Below, in pieces: positions 1 through 12,100 of a DNA stretch of 64,000 nucleotides; within the stretch, counting starts at the first letter, position 1; the number at the start of each line of letters is the position of its first letter. Position numbers and translations under genes: made by a program. The notes under the pieces were generated by a model. That model did not search any database. It had not been told where the DNA came from and saw only the letters and a program-made list of their open reading frames with translations. The stretch covers positions 50,515,664 through 50,579,663 of the forward strand of contig CM054177.1 of assembly GCA_028829895.1 (NCBI GenBank), written 5' to 3'. The DNA is from Sinotaia quadrata. Taxonomy: Eukaryota; Mollusca; Gastropoda; Architaenioglossa; Viviparidae.

Positions 1-420
1 GAAAATATTACGTTTGTCATTAGCCGAAACTGTGACACTTGATTATGTGTGTGATCTCAGACAGAAGTCTATCTTTCAGAAGGAAATATGTGGCTTACTT
101 GCAATTCCTGGTAGGAGTAAATCTAATCTTTCATAAGAGCTAATTCTCTCTCGGTATGACTCGCAGGGATGGATATTCCAGTGATTAGCTCATTGTTTTC
201 ATGCGTTATATCAGTTATTTTTATTTCAGTTTATTTCATATTTTTGGTTCGACTCATTTATTTGGAATACCTACTATTCGCTTCACACAGTCATTAGTGT
301 AGACATAGAAATTAGTGTTCATCACTGGTCGACTGATTGCACATATACGTAATAATTGTCTCTATTACTACACTCATTAATATACTAATACTATCATATC
401 TATTACTTATATTACTTGTA

Positions 421-832
421 ATCTTTGGTATACTAACCGGTATTAGTGTCTCAGTTACTAAAATCTTTGATACACTAACCGGTATTAGTGTCTCAGTTAC
501 TGAAATCTTTGGTATACTAGCCGGTATTAGTGTCTCAGTTACTGAAATCTTTGGTATACTAACCGGTATTAGTGTCTCAGTTACTGAAATCTTTGGTATA
601 CTAACCGGTATTAGTGTCTCAGTTACTGCAATCTTTGGTATACTAACCGGTATTAGTGTCTCAGTTACTGAAATCTTTGGTATACTAACCGGTATTAGTG
701 TCTCAGTTACTGAAATCTTTGGTATACTAGCCGGTATTAGTGTCTCAGTTACTGAAATCTTTGGTATACTAACCGGTAGTGTCTCAGTTACTGAAATCTT
801 TGGTATACTAACCAATATTAGTGTCTCTGAAA
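421..832. repeat. Minisatellite, 42-bp unit, about 10 copies
   Basis: The unit contains GGTATACTAACCGGTATTAG and TGTCTCAGTTACTGAAATCT. One copy near 775 lacks 3 bp. Because 42 is divisible by three, long frames stay open on both strands (312-902 minus, 337-867 plus); these are not called genes. Confidence 0.95.
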
Positions 833-902
833 GTGCAGACATTGAGAAACTGAAGTACTGTTCCTGAAACTGCTGTCCTTCGTACACATTTAAATGCTGC
901 AC

Positions 903-1540
903 TCTCTATAACTGTTTGTCTTGGTATTCAAACACATACTACTGTCTCTATAACTGTTTGTCTTGGTATTCAAACACATACTACTGTCTCTATAACTGTT
1001 CGTCTTGGTATTCAAACACATAACTACTGTCTCTGTGAGTGTTGTCTTGGTATTCAAACACATAACTACTGTCTCTATGAGTGTTGTCTTGGTATTCAAA
1101 CACATACTACTGTCTCTATGAGTGTTGTCTTGGTATTCAAACACATACTACTGTCTCTATGAGTGTTGTCTTGGTATTCAAACACATACTACTGTCTCTA
1201 TGAGTGTTGTCTTGGTATTCAAACACATACTATTGTCTCTATGAGTGTTGTCTTGGTATTCAAACACATAACTACTGTCTCTATGAGTGTTGTCTTGGTA
1301 TTCAAACACATAACTACTGTCTCTATAACTGTTTGTCTTGGTATTCAAACACATAACTACTGTCTCTATAACTGTTTGTCTTGGTATTCAAACACATAAC
1401 TACTGTCTCTATAACTGTTTGTCTTGGTATTCAAACACATAACTACTGTCTCTATGAGTGTTGTCTTGGTATTCAAACACATACTACTGTCTCTATGAGT
1501 GTTGTCTTGGTATTCAAACACATACTATTGTCTCTATGAG
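903..1540. repeat. Minisatellite, 41-43-bp unit, about 15 copies
   Basis: The unit contains TTGGTATTCAAACACATACT and ends either TATGAGTGTTGTC or TATAACTGTTTGTC. The two monomer types occur in blocks: the TAACTG type at both the left end and around 1320-1430, the GAGTG type between and after. Confidence 0.95.
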
Positions 1541-3250
1541 TAATACTAATAACATGGAAGGATGGTGTTGAGGTAGAACGTACACAGCATGGAAGGGTTG
1601 AATTATGTACTCGAGCATGAAGTGTTAAACAGCTATCCTTTGTCGGTGTAGGTGTTCAGTGCATCATCACTCTGCCCTTTGAATCATATTCAGTTTAATG
1701 ACTTGCGTTACCGTACTGTCCTGGGCGGAGGTCTGACTGAACGAGGATGATGAGCTTGGCGAGCTTCGCTTGATTCTGACGTCACAGTGTTTGAAGGCTT
1801 TCGGGCACCCAGACTTGAAATGAAGACTGAAGACATTAGAAATTTGCCTCTGCCCATGGAGAAAGAATGAAGCTTAATGCTGACCATTGCAGACTCGCGC
1901 TTGGACCTGCCACGTAATCGCACACGTTGACATACACACAATCACACGAATAAACGCGGATGCAAATTCAGTGAAATCATTGCAACATTTATAGGTCCAC
2001 TCCTCTTGCAAAGAGATCTGTTTTCTAGTATTCATAGGTCCACTCCTTAGTGCTTATATATATTATTTAAATTCATAATCACGACCTCGTGGTGTTGTAA
2101 GAGAATATTCACTTTGAGTCCCTTTGGTACTGTAGTAGTTATTTGGTTCATTCACATGAGCGAAATAGAAATGAGTTTATTTTATAAGAGAACACTGAAT
2201 GTTTCTGGGTGAACTGTAAAGTACTTTACTAGAGTTTGTCTACAAAGCTGTTCAGCTTTTTGGTTTTCTGATGTGACGTCTGGGGTCCCAGTGATATATG
2301 GGTTGTTCCATTCTGGTGTTGCATCACAGATCATCATAACCACATAACCACATAACTACATCCAGAATAAAGTGACATCCAAGATGAAGATCTGCTCAAA
2401 TACACATGGGCTCAGAAATCGTCTTTATGTGCTCTCTGACAGAACACTCTTACTTACATGGTCATCACAACATTTAAATATTATAACAAAATAAATTTTA
2501 AAGTTAATGTTAAATATCATAAGCAAAATATAACAAAATAAATTCTAGTTAATTATGAAGAGCATAATATTAGTTAGATAAGCAAAACCACACACTTTTG
2601 GCCATAATATATACAGAGAATAATTTCCTTCTGTGTGGATAACTGGCAATAAGGTTAGTAGTATGATTATACTTTCTTAACACTGGGAGCCAAAATATGT
2701 GTTGCCTCAGTGGTCAGCTGCATTCGACTAATAATTTACAGATGTTTTTCTAGTACATTCGTTCACGTGGCTGAGCTGCACTTTGATTGGTTAGTTTAAA
2801 GAGTTGTCTGGAAATTTCAGGTATGTTACCAGCCTAGGGATCAAGGTAAGCTTTTCTAGAAGGTAGGTTTAATGTAGTCTATTTTTAGAGGAGGGTGGGT
2901 GTGGGCTACATAAACCATTATGTGACACTCTCTTTCACGGGGTTAAGAGAGAACATGTCATAAGATGTTCAGAACGTCATATATTTGTCTAATATTCACA
3001 GTGACAGCAAATGACATCCATTAGGCTGTTCCTGGGCAGGCTGGGAAGAATGCATCTATAATTTGCATTGAGCATCTAACAAAAAAAGGTTCATCTTAAG
3101 TTTTATCTTTGCCTCTATGTTTCAGTGTCTCACACCTCGGTGTATCTTTAGTCTGTCTTCCAGTTACTATGTGTAACTCCCTGCCTCGTCTCTGTGCTCT
3201 CGTCAATATATGTTAATCTTGCATGTAAAAGTTAGCTTCTGTTCATTGAA
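1541..3250. other. Mostly single-copy DNA, no gene seen
   Basis: The stretch holds a perfect CRE palindrome at 1777-1784, a short imperfect duplication containing ATAGGTCCACTCCT near 1992 and 2035, and an AT-rich duplication around 2480-2560. No exon with convincing splice sites and family similarity was found. Confidence 0.5.

Positions 3251-3251
<1 letters not shown>

Positions 3252-3301
<50 letters not shown>
3252..3301. repeat. (GT)n/(GC)n microsatellite
   Basis: About 20 GT units pass into a short GC run. Confidence 0.97.
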
Positions 3302-3303
<2 letters not shown>

Positions 3304-3485
3304 ATATTTGCTTGTGTACAGTATCCACTCAGTGCACAAATCAATGGAAACAAAGCAATATACTTTAAAGAAACTTAAGACTAAAACTAAAACTTTACCT
3401 TTAGAATCAGTTGTTCCGGGGACGGCTGGCGACTTCAGTCACACGAACCTCAAACTCGTGCCAAGTGACAATTACCGTCTTCTCT

Positions 3486-3600
3486 GAAAGGGCGTGAAAA
3501 GATTTGAACCTTACTCCAAACAGCAATATCTGATTACTAAGCCAGAATATCCTGTTACGTGTCTAATTACTGACCGAGAATACCCGACCAAAACATCCGG
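3486..3600 (-). mobile_element. tRNA-derived SINE-like head, degenerate
   Basis: Read on the minus strand, there is a box-A-like TGGCTTAGTAATCAG (3530-3544) followed by a box-B-like GGTTCAAATC (3501-3510), as in RNA polymerase III promoters of tRNA-derived SINEs. A second box-A-like stretch (TCGGTCAGTAATTAGA, 3562-3577) lies upstream. No intact tRNA fold or A-rich tail is clear, so this is a tentative relic. Confidence 0.4.
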
Positions 3601-4640
3601 GACTGGTTAGTAAAATATGTCAACACGATTTTATTCACACGCCATGGTTAAACCGCTCGAGCCTTTTGCTGTTCACGCCCATCGTCAAATTAGTTTGAAC
3701 TAGAAAGTACCCGCAATCAGCTTTGCAGGGTGTGAATCTATTATGTACAAGATTGAACATCTTTAATATTAGACCGTCTTAGCGGTCAGTCGACTTCGGA
3801 AGTGGTCGGTCGATTTAAAAGCCTAATGCACTAAACGGAAGACAAAGAAACCGATAAATCGTTTGAACGATTTGGATTTCGAGGTAAATGTAAAAGTAGG
3901 TCTGTTTTCTTGTAGGATTCATTTTTAGAAAGTCGTGGATGTTCTGGGGGGTGGGGTGTCTTGGTTTTAAGTAGGGGCATATCGGTTGGGCACTAGCTTC
4001 TTGCTGAAGAAGTCCAAGGTTCGAAAACAGTTGTTTGACTGTTAACTGCTTCCTTCTTGATGATAAGGGTGTCGACTTTAGTCCCACATCAAGTGTTAAT
4101 GTTGGCGCAATGTACTGTAAGTTACAGACTCTGTAGATCTCTTTGAAATTAAAAACTGCAAACATCTGGCTGGCACTCGAGCAGTATTGCACAGATAATT
4201 TTATAATTGTTCTCATCAGACACCACCATACCCCCCCCCCCATACACACACTTCATTCCCAGTACTAATGCAGGCTAATTACTTCCCTTTTCCGGAAGTT
4301 AAGTTCTCTCAAGGTGCTGAACATTTGTTTTGCGAGAGCAACGAAAAGCTAAGCGTACTAACTGGACCAGGGAGAAAATAGCGTAAAATTAAACTAAAAC
4401 AGTATGACTTCACACCTCCGAACACACATACACACCGAACCGGAAATGTTTTTGAACTGCACGCTACGTAATGCTATATGACACAAGCAAATCTTACGTA
4501 TCACTTTCGTGTAGTGTTTTTGATGACGTGTTCAAGCCGCCGACAAAGTCTGTGTTGCCAGGAAATGGAAAAAAAATATTTAAAAGCAAGTAGACATAAA
4601 GTTGAACACGTTCATAACGGCTTAACGATACTGTTCCAAT

Positions 4641-4842
4641 TATTGGCATACATATTATTGAATGTGATTTGAACACTTAGCATTAGAGTATAGACTAAGA
4701 AAATGCTATTTCAATTGGCATCGATTTCACTGATTGCGATTTGAATTCTTAGCACTCGAGTATAGGATAGGAAAATGCTATTCAATAATTGGCATACATA
4801 TTACTGATTGCGATTTGAACACACAGCATTAGAATATAGACT
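4641..4842. repeat. Decayed tandem repeat, about 77-bp unit, 2.5 copies
   Basis: GCGATTTGAACAC, AGAATATAGACT and AAAATGCTATT recur in order, with substitutions and small indels. Confidence 0.8.
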
Positions 4843-5585
4843 CTCTCTCTCTTTTGACCTCGAGTACCACTGCTGTCAATTTCCACAGTTCTTACCTCAA
4901 GACATGCGATGTGTTCATTGACGTTACAGTGCACATGGTGGGGGCAAACATCAAAATGATACTAACATTTATTTTCATGTTGGCTGGATGTGTCCACAAA
5001 ATAACATTTGATGAAAAGCTATGAAGAGTGTATGAACATACTAATTAATTCAGATACATGATTGGATGCGGGACAGACATGATGTAAACACATGTAAATA
5101 ATGAACATATAGTCGACATTATCGTACAATGGATTTGTCTTTCATACAATGCTTGTCATTAATTTGGACACAATTTCACTATAAAGAGAGGGAGAAGGGG
5201 TGAATTTAAACTATTTAGTGCACTTATTCTCATATACGTTTTAAACACTTTAAAATACCACGCCATGACATTTAAATGAAATTGTTTAACATGAAGCAAG
5301 CCATTGAGTTATATCAGTGTTGTACTCTTGGCAGTAGTATCAGTAGCACTGTTCATAGTGACGTCATTAGTAGTTTTAATTCATACTAATTCTGAAAGTA
5401 GCAGTATTTTTTATTTAAAACTAGACTATTTGCTCGGGTGGAAAATTAAAATGAATGCATTGTTAGAAACATAAATGGATTTGTTTATTGGAAGGCTAGA
5501 TTATAAGTCACTTTGCGAGTAAAAATTCGAGCATCATTTAGCAAATGACCTTGACCGTACCTCACTTCTTTCCTCCCCCTCCCTT
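4843..5585. other. Non-coding stretch, no gene seen
   Basis: AT-rich single-copy sequence with one perfect CRE palindrome at 5359-5366. No exon is supportable. Confidence 0.5.
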
Positions 5586-5588
5586 TCT

Positions 5589-5640
5589 CCTTTCCTTCCT
5601 TCCTTCCTTCCTTCCCCTTCCTCCCTCCATCCTCTCCTTC
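5589..5640. repeat. (CCTT)n microsatellite and pyrimidine tract
   Basis: About six CCTT units sit within a longer C/T-only stretch. Confidence 0.93.
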
Positions 5641-5884
5641 ATTAGGTGAAAACTTCCTTCTTTCCTGACACGCAATTCTTGAATTATAGCAGATTACATG
5701 GAAGTATTTAAGGACACTCTGTACAGAGTCTGTATGTCTGAATAGATTTCTATGTGTGTGTCTGACAGAGAGACAGACAGACAGACAGACAGAGATATTC
5801 TAGCAGTATAAATTGAAGCATTTGATCAATTAAACACTCTTTACTTTGTGGGATTTTAGAGTTTGAATGTCTGTGTCTATATAT

Positions 5885-5950
5885 GTGTATGTGTGTGTGT
5901 GTGGGGGGGGGGTGAGAGAGAAAGAAAGTGAGAGAGAGAAAGAGAGAGAG
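5885..5950. repeat. Compound GT / G-tract / GA microsatellite
   Basis: A (GT)n run is followed by a 10-G tract and then a GA-rich run. Confidence 0.93.
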
Positions 5951-5956
5951 CATATT

Positions 5957-6070
5957 ACATTTACGTGTACATTTCCAAACAGTAAATCAAGAGGAATTTA
6001 AACGTCACTTTATGAAGACAGTGATAAGATAGATACATTTACGTGTACATTTCAAAACAGTAAATCAATT
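5957..6070. repeat. Direct duplication, 77-bp spacing
   Basis: ACATTTACGTGTACATTTC followed by AAACAGTAAATCAA occurs at 5957 and again at 6034, with different sequence between. Confidence 0.85.
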
Positions 6071-6756
6071 TTAATCAATTGCTGTGGAACATTTTTCCTT
6101 CAGTTAAATCCGGAGTGATGACACTTTTAATTACCTATCTTTCGCGAAACCGCTTTCAGTCAAGAGTCTGTAACGAGGCAACATTTAATCAACCGTAGGT
6201 CTAGAATCGCATGTTTAATCTTTCCGGATCGACAACATACGTGCGTTCGTGTTTGTTTAATTAATGAACGATAAGCTTCGAGTACACTGCGGGACATTAT
6301 TAAATTAATGACCTTAGGAATTTTCCAAATAGTTACAGACACTACAACAAACATAGATATGCGTACAATAAAATATTCGACATTAACTTCAAATCTATGC
6401 TTCTCTTTCAAATTTGCGCAAAATGATAACAAAGCAAACACAATACAAAATAACAGTATGTTTTCGTTAGTGGAGAAGGTTATTTTAACGTAATAAAATG
6501 AGAAATAATATTAATAATTATAATTTTAAAAAATATTAATAATTGCGGCTGTGCTTGGCATTAAATACGCGGACTTAAAATACTCTTGATTATATTTAGA
6601 TAATAAAGTTATGTGATCATTAGAAATGTTCTTTCAATATTATGAGTGACTTCTTACCTGCACGTATAAGATTGTGGTATTTAGATAATAATGTCATTAG
6701 TTTGGGAGTGGTTGGTGTTGTTTGTGATGTTTAAGCCTTTTCGCAAAATGACTAAT
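6071..6756. other. AT-rich stretch, no gene seen
   Basis: No tandem structure, splice-bounded exon or recognisable protein similarity was found here. Overlapping short frames at 6160-6493 resemble nothing known to me. Confidence 0.45.
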
Positions 6757-6845
6757 GAACCACCCTACTTTTAATATAAAGAGAAATAAGTGACTATAAC
6801 GAACCACCCTACTTTTAGTATAATGAGAAAAAAAATAGTTTATTT
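6757..6845. repeat. Tandem duplication, 44-bp unit
   Basis: GAACCACCCTACTTTTA begins both copies, at 6757 and 6801. Confidence 0.85.
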
Positions 6846-7020
6846 TGAGTTATTAAAACAATACTCCACTGAAAGCGGGCAATTTAACTTTGTTCTCAAC
6901 AAAAGCCTATGCCAGTCCAAGGTCCAACAGAGTATTGTCAGTGCTTGCTAATGACTCTCGTAAATAGTATGTTTGTAACAGCTTAAAATTGGAGTACCTT
7001 TACGTCAGTCTATGAAGCTA

Positions 7021-7790
7021 CCAGACAAAATCGTTAGTGAAATCACTAACAGACAAACAAAGTCTTTAGTGAAACCAGTAACAGACAAACAAAATCGTTA
7101 GTGAAATCAATAACAGACAAACAAAATCGTTAGTGAAACCAGTAACAGACAGACAAAATCGTTAGTGAAACCAGTAACAGACAAACAAAATCATTAGTGA
7201 AACCAGTAACAGACAAACAAAATCGTTAGTGAAACCAGTAACAGACAAACAAAATCTTTAGTGAAACCAGTAACAGACAAACAAAATCGTTAGTGAAACC
7301 AGTAAACAGTCAAACAAAATCGCTAGTGAAACCAGTAACAGACAAACAAAATCGTTAGTGAAACCAGTAACAGACAGTTAAAATCTTTAGTGAAGAAGCA
7401 GTCAAACAAAATCATTATTGAAACCAGAAACAGACAAACATAATCGTTAGTAAAACCAGTAACAGACAGTCAAAATCTTTAGTGAAGAAACAGTCAAACA
7501 AAATCGTTATTGAAACCAGAAACAGACAAACATAATCGTTAGTAAAACCAGTAACAGACAGTCAAAATCTTTAGTGAAGAAACAGTCAAACAAAATCGTT
7601 ATTGAAACCAGAAACAGACAAACATAATCGTTAGTAAAACCAGGAGCAAACACAATAGTTAGAGAAACCAAAAACAAATAAAATCGTTAGTGAACCAAAA
7701 TCGTCATTGAAACAAGAAACAAGCAAACGAAATTGTTATTGAAACCAGAAACAAAATCGTTAGTGAGATCAGAAACAGACAGACCAAAAT
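7021..7790. repeat. Minisatellite, 32-bp unit, about 23 copies
   Basis: The unit contains AACAGACAAACAAAATCGTT followed by AGTGAAACCAGT. Between about 7370 and 7640 a higher-order unit near 92 bp (three monomers, one carrying CAGTCAAAATCTTT) repeats three times. The 3' end is more decayed. Confidence 0.95.
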
Positions 7791-9059
7791 CTAATAAATG
7801 CATACTTTTACATTTACATTCAAATCACGATCACAACCATTTCAAAATTTAAAATGTAGTAACATTGAAATGTTGAAGAAACACTTTTTATATGTATGCG
7901 CAATTAACATATACAAGCCGCCTGCAATGATTGTAATTTCTTAGATATTAGCTCCCTTGAAACAATAGGCATAGATCGGAAGAAGTGCCTTCATCTGTCA
8001 GTATCACAAAATCAAAATCATCTTCGATTATTACAGTGAAAAAGTGTAGATCGTGCACAAACACAAGCAGACATTTACACATTAAAGCCACGAGCAGATT
8101 GTTGGAAACACTTTAGTGCTTGTCATGCTCTTCGCTATCTGACCCATAGTTCATGCATATGCATATCTCAACGGCCCAATCAAAAACCCCGCTTCGTTTA
8201 CCCTGTTCAGCGCAAACGCTTTGCGCTCGACTCTGCTTTCAGATACACACTACGCTAGCCGAGCAAAGTCGCTCTGTGAAAATCTTTCTTGTGTTAACAA
8301 CTTCCGTAGCATCTACTACGTGCACACGTGGAATTGTTTTCCTAGAACTGCTGTGACGCACCATTCACTCTTACTTGTGCATACGCCGATGTTAACTTCG
8401 TGTTGCACCGATCGTAAGTTTCTACCTGTATGAATGCGTCGCTAACCCACGCTTTATTTTCTGGCTCAGCGACTTACAAGGGACTGAGTGACAACACTGA
8501 AACTCAAGTTTGTCTATCGTAAAGGAGGATTTCTACTTTCTTGTAGGTGGTGACTTGCGTGGCGATAGTTGTTCACCAGAACGTGAGTACAGGTGTGAGA
8601 ATTGCGTTCTGATCGTAAAGACTCAAGTACCACTTCATTTGTCCACTTTCATTCCATTTACCTGTCAGTGCGACCGCGACCTCTGCCGTCTTTGCCCGGC
8701 CTGCGGGAGGGCCAGACACTCCTTTCGGTCAAATCATGTAGCTACGGGGCAGACTGTCCCCTACGTGAGCAAGTGCCAAAATTCACTCATACAAAGCTCA
8801 ATTCTTAGACAAAACATTTTGATTGTTATCTCATTGGAGAGACATTTGATAAGCTTTCACATTTGGAGTCTAGAAAATATTTCTTGTGCAAAGTATGTGA
8901 AGTAAGTTTATAGTCTTTTAGCGTCACAACAACTGTTTGTGCGCTTTAACGCTGAACACCTGTTCTCGTGGAAGCGGATTACCAGTGTAATTGCAAAAGT
9001 CACCTGCACCGTTTCTGGTCATCAGTAGGGGGGAGTACGCATCTAAAGTGTTGGTGACC
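7791..9059 (+). promoter_or_regulatory. Probable promoter and 5'UTR region of the semaphorin gene
   Basis: Between the 32-bp array ending near 7790 and the start codon, the DNA has no tandem repeats and is richer in CG dinucleotides than its surroundings, especially 8150-8760. An open frame at 8510-8905 is Cys-rich but matches no family I recognise and is better read as UTR or promoter sequence. No TATA box or transcription start can be fixed. A possible acceptor (CTGGTCATCAG) ends near 9026. The regulatory call rests on position only. Confidence 0.35.
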
Positions 9060-9177
9060 ATGGAGATGTTATCAACGATGATACCGGCGACGATAGTTGC
9101 GATTCTGTGTTGTGCTGTGAGTGCCGTGGACGGGTGGCAGCGGGAGTGGTACCCGAACTCGGTCATCAAATTGCACG
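9060..9177 (+). CDS. Semaphorin exon 1 (first coding exon, signal peptide)
   Basis: This exon codes for 39 residues plus one base (phase 1). The ATG sits in a strong Kozak context (ACCATGG), which is why I chose it over the in-frame ATG at 8991 and the one at 9066. Residues 4-22 are hydrophobic (IPATIVAILCCAVSA), with a likely signal peptidase cut after A22. The mature N-terminus starts VDGWQREWYPNSVIKLH. The donor is G/GTAAGT at 9178, close to consensus. The split codon is completed by AA at 54741 to give Glu. Whether the 5'UTR continues upstream without a break or has an acceptor such as the CAG near 9026 cannot be decided from sequence alone. Confidence 0.9.
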
Positions 9178-12100
9178 GTAAGTGTGTTTTCGGCGTCACC
9201 TTTCTGCTTCCAAGGCAGACACGCGTGTACTTATCAACCTGTCACTTTTACGTTTTGAAGTACTCTTCTTACTTCTAGCAAATCAGTCTTTAATCTCTCG
9301 TGTTGTCCTCTACACCATCTTGTGTAGAATGTGCTTTGTTTTCTTCCCTTTCTCCTGAGAGAACACTTTATATGCTACTTCAAAACATTTTAAAAGTATT
9401 TTTTAAAGTGCCCGAGTTCTATGTATCTATTTCTTCGTGTTTCAAGGGATTTTATAAGTATGCAAACAATATATATGTATATATAAGTAGGCCTACAACT
9501 TATTGCCTATGTTTCAGTCTATCGGTTTTCATTTAAAACTTAAATAATTACGTTCGCTCGAATCATAAATTTGAGTACTTATTAGGTATGAGGGGTGGGG
9601 TTGAATTAGACAAGAAACTGATATTGGCATATTTTTATTTTTAATATTGAACTTGGACAGATTTCGCATTACGTGTTCTAGTGACCTTGATCCAGCATAA
9701 GTCAGGGTAGACTATAAAGTATGGTATTTAAATATACTTACACCCGTTAAATTTCAGAAAAAATAAAACCGCACGCGACACATAACACGTACAGCTTACT
9801 GAACTGTTTTACATGCATTCATTGCCCTCACACTAAAACATGATCAGCAGAATTGAAACTGAACTGTTACTGAGGTGAGAGATAATATTTCACTATTCTC
9901 TTGTTTAAACTTGCGATCTGTGTATATGCTTGTCAGTGGAAATATACTTGCGATCTGTGGGTGTATGTCTGTCAGTGGAAATAAACTTATGACCTATATA
10001 TGTGTTTGGCAGTGTATAGTCTACACTTCGGCGTTTGCTTGTGATAGACTATCTGTACGTGTGATATGTGTGTATGTGTTTGGCAGTGTATAAACCTGTG
10101 CATTTGCTTGTGAAAGATGAACGTGTGATCTGTGTGTGTGTATGTTTGTGAGGGATTCAGTCGTGGTGGTTCTTTAAATTTATTAGGTACTGCAAAACAA
10201 TAGCTTTTTTAAAACTACAATGTATCCTACATATTTGTGTAGCGTATTTATAATGATTATTATTACACTGATATCCTTTTCGTTCTTGTGTATGTATGTT
10301 CTTGTGTATGTATGTTTTTGTGTATGTATGTTTTTGTGCCAGTTGTTAGTTAAAACAGCCACTTGCTGAAATGAGCGGCTTCTTCACTGGTCTGAGCCCG
10401 GCGTAATGCCCATACTTCTTAACAGAAATTCAGTGGGCGTTTGACCATCGGCCTAGTTTCATCGTTCGTGACCGATTTACCCCAAGGTGCTTAGGATAGA
10501 CTGGTCGAAAGGTTGAAAAGAATGATCGATTACGATTATCAAAGGTTAATCGCTCCGACTCACTCTCAAGCCGGCGCCTTGAGAGCGGATATAATCTCTT
10601 ACCCGGAATGGGACCCACGTGAATGGAGACTGCAGGCTTTGCTGATTTTGCTTGCAAACACAATATGAATTATCGTCACGTCTGGAAGTGTTTGGACAGT
10701 GATGTTCAGTTTCTAACATCTACTGAACTTGATGTGCATTCGAAATCAGAACTCCAAGCGTCTGTTATGCAACTGTCACTAATGTTACCTATATATTTTG
10801 AATAATTATATTAACAGATATGAGTTTAAGTTACTTCTTGATTTGCTTAATCTGTATATAGTTTGTATATTTAATGGATATAACCTATTGGAATTAGGTT
10901 GTCGGTACAATAGGCGCTGTTAGGTCGAAAGTTCATAGTTCTGGATGGAATGGCCATGTTGCTGAAAGCCGCTCTGACATCAATGAGGAAAAACAAATTG
11001 ATGGCCCGGAGGGGATTATATTAATACAGAAAACGCTCGCTCGTTAACATGATCTTGATTTATGGTAGGTAAGATTGCAACCTAGTTTTGGGATACGTGC
11101 ACTTATTGAATGTGTTCTGGTTTAAAGATTATACCGTTTACGTGTATTTAGCAACGCTACCTGGGGCTTTTTTTTTTTTTTTAGATAATTTTTTTTTGGC
11201 ATAATGAGGAATCTAGCTTCAGAGGAAGAGAAATTTCGATGTTTATTTTTAATAGTTCATAGCTTTTAGTTACTTTGGCTTTTACTGAAAAAATTACACT
11301 AAACCGAAAGTCAACTTCTACCGTTCCCGCTCTTAGTCCTTCTTGATAAGTTTCAAACTCAAGCGTATTGTAGTACAACAGACAATACTAACTAAAATTG
11401 CCACTTTTAGTACAACAGACAATACTAACTAAAATTGCCACTTTTATACACACCTCGTAATCGAGGTCTCTCTTTCTCTTAAACGCGTGCACGCATGCAT
11501 GCTCACTTAGTTCAGTCCTCTCCCCTTTCGAGTTGTATGCCCTACCAGACGACACAGCGCATCATGTCATGACCTAGTTTGAAGAGCATGGCAGGTAGGT
11601 CGCTTTTCTCCCCCCTGCTGTAAAAACTACGTCCTACCAAGACGATTTGTCATTGTCGATTGGTAACCAAGGATAGAGTACCAGGTATCCGCTCAATGAC
11701 CCAATATTACAATTTCCTCTTGAGCAGAAAAAGTGGGAATTGAAGATAGCCTCAGACTCTCCCCCATTTCCGGAGCTCCGACGGAAAGCCTGAGGTGTTT
11801 TCTCTCTAACTGGTTTAGGTTGTGTTAAGTTAAGGTGTCAATTGGAGAGACTCACTAAAAATTAAACCAACACAGAGAGCTTGTAACACTACCTATCCTC
11901 ATAAACCCACTGGCTACCAGTATCAAGCAAGTGAAGATGCTTCATTCTGAATGTATTGACATTGCTTCATTATATAATGAATGACATTGTCATAGGTATA
12001 TATTTGTAAGATGTGTCCAAAATAATTTCTGGTGCTAAATAATTTTCTGTCAGCTGTTGTTAATTTTATATTTTATTTTACATCGAGTAGAAATTTCGGA

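Noticed and set aside
312..902. 196- and 176-codon frames on opposite strands with 14-residue repeats
   Set aside because: Both follow from the 42-bp period; no start context, splicing or family similarity supports a protein.
7021..7790. Regular 32-bp repeats, considered as a CRISPR array
   Set aside because: Repeats are directly adjacent without unique spacers, in a eukaryotic setting with no cas genes.
8510..8905. 131-codon Cys-rich frame upstream of the semaphorin start
   Set aside because: No recognisable zinc-binding spacing or family; its position fits promoter or 5'UTR.
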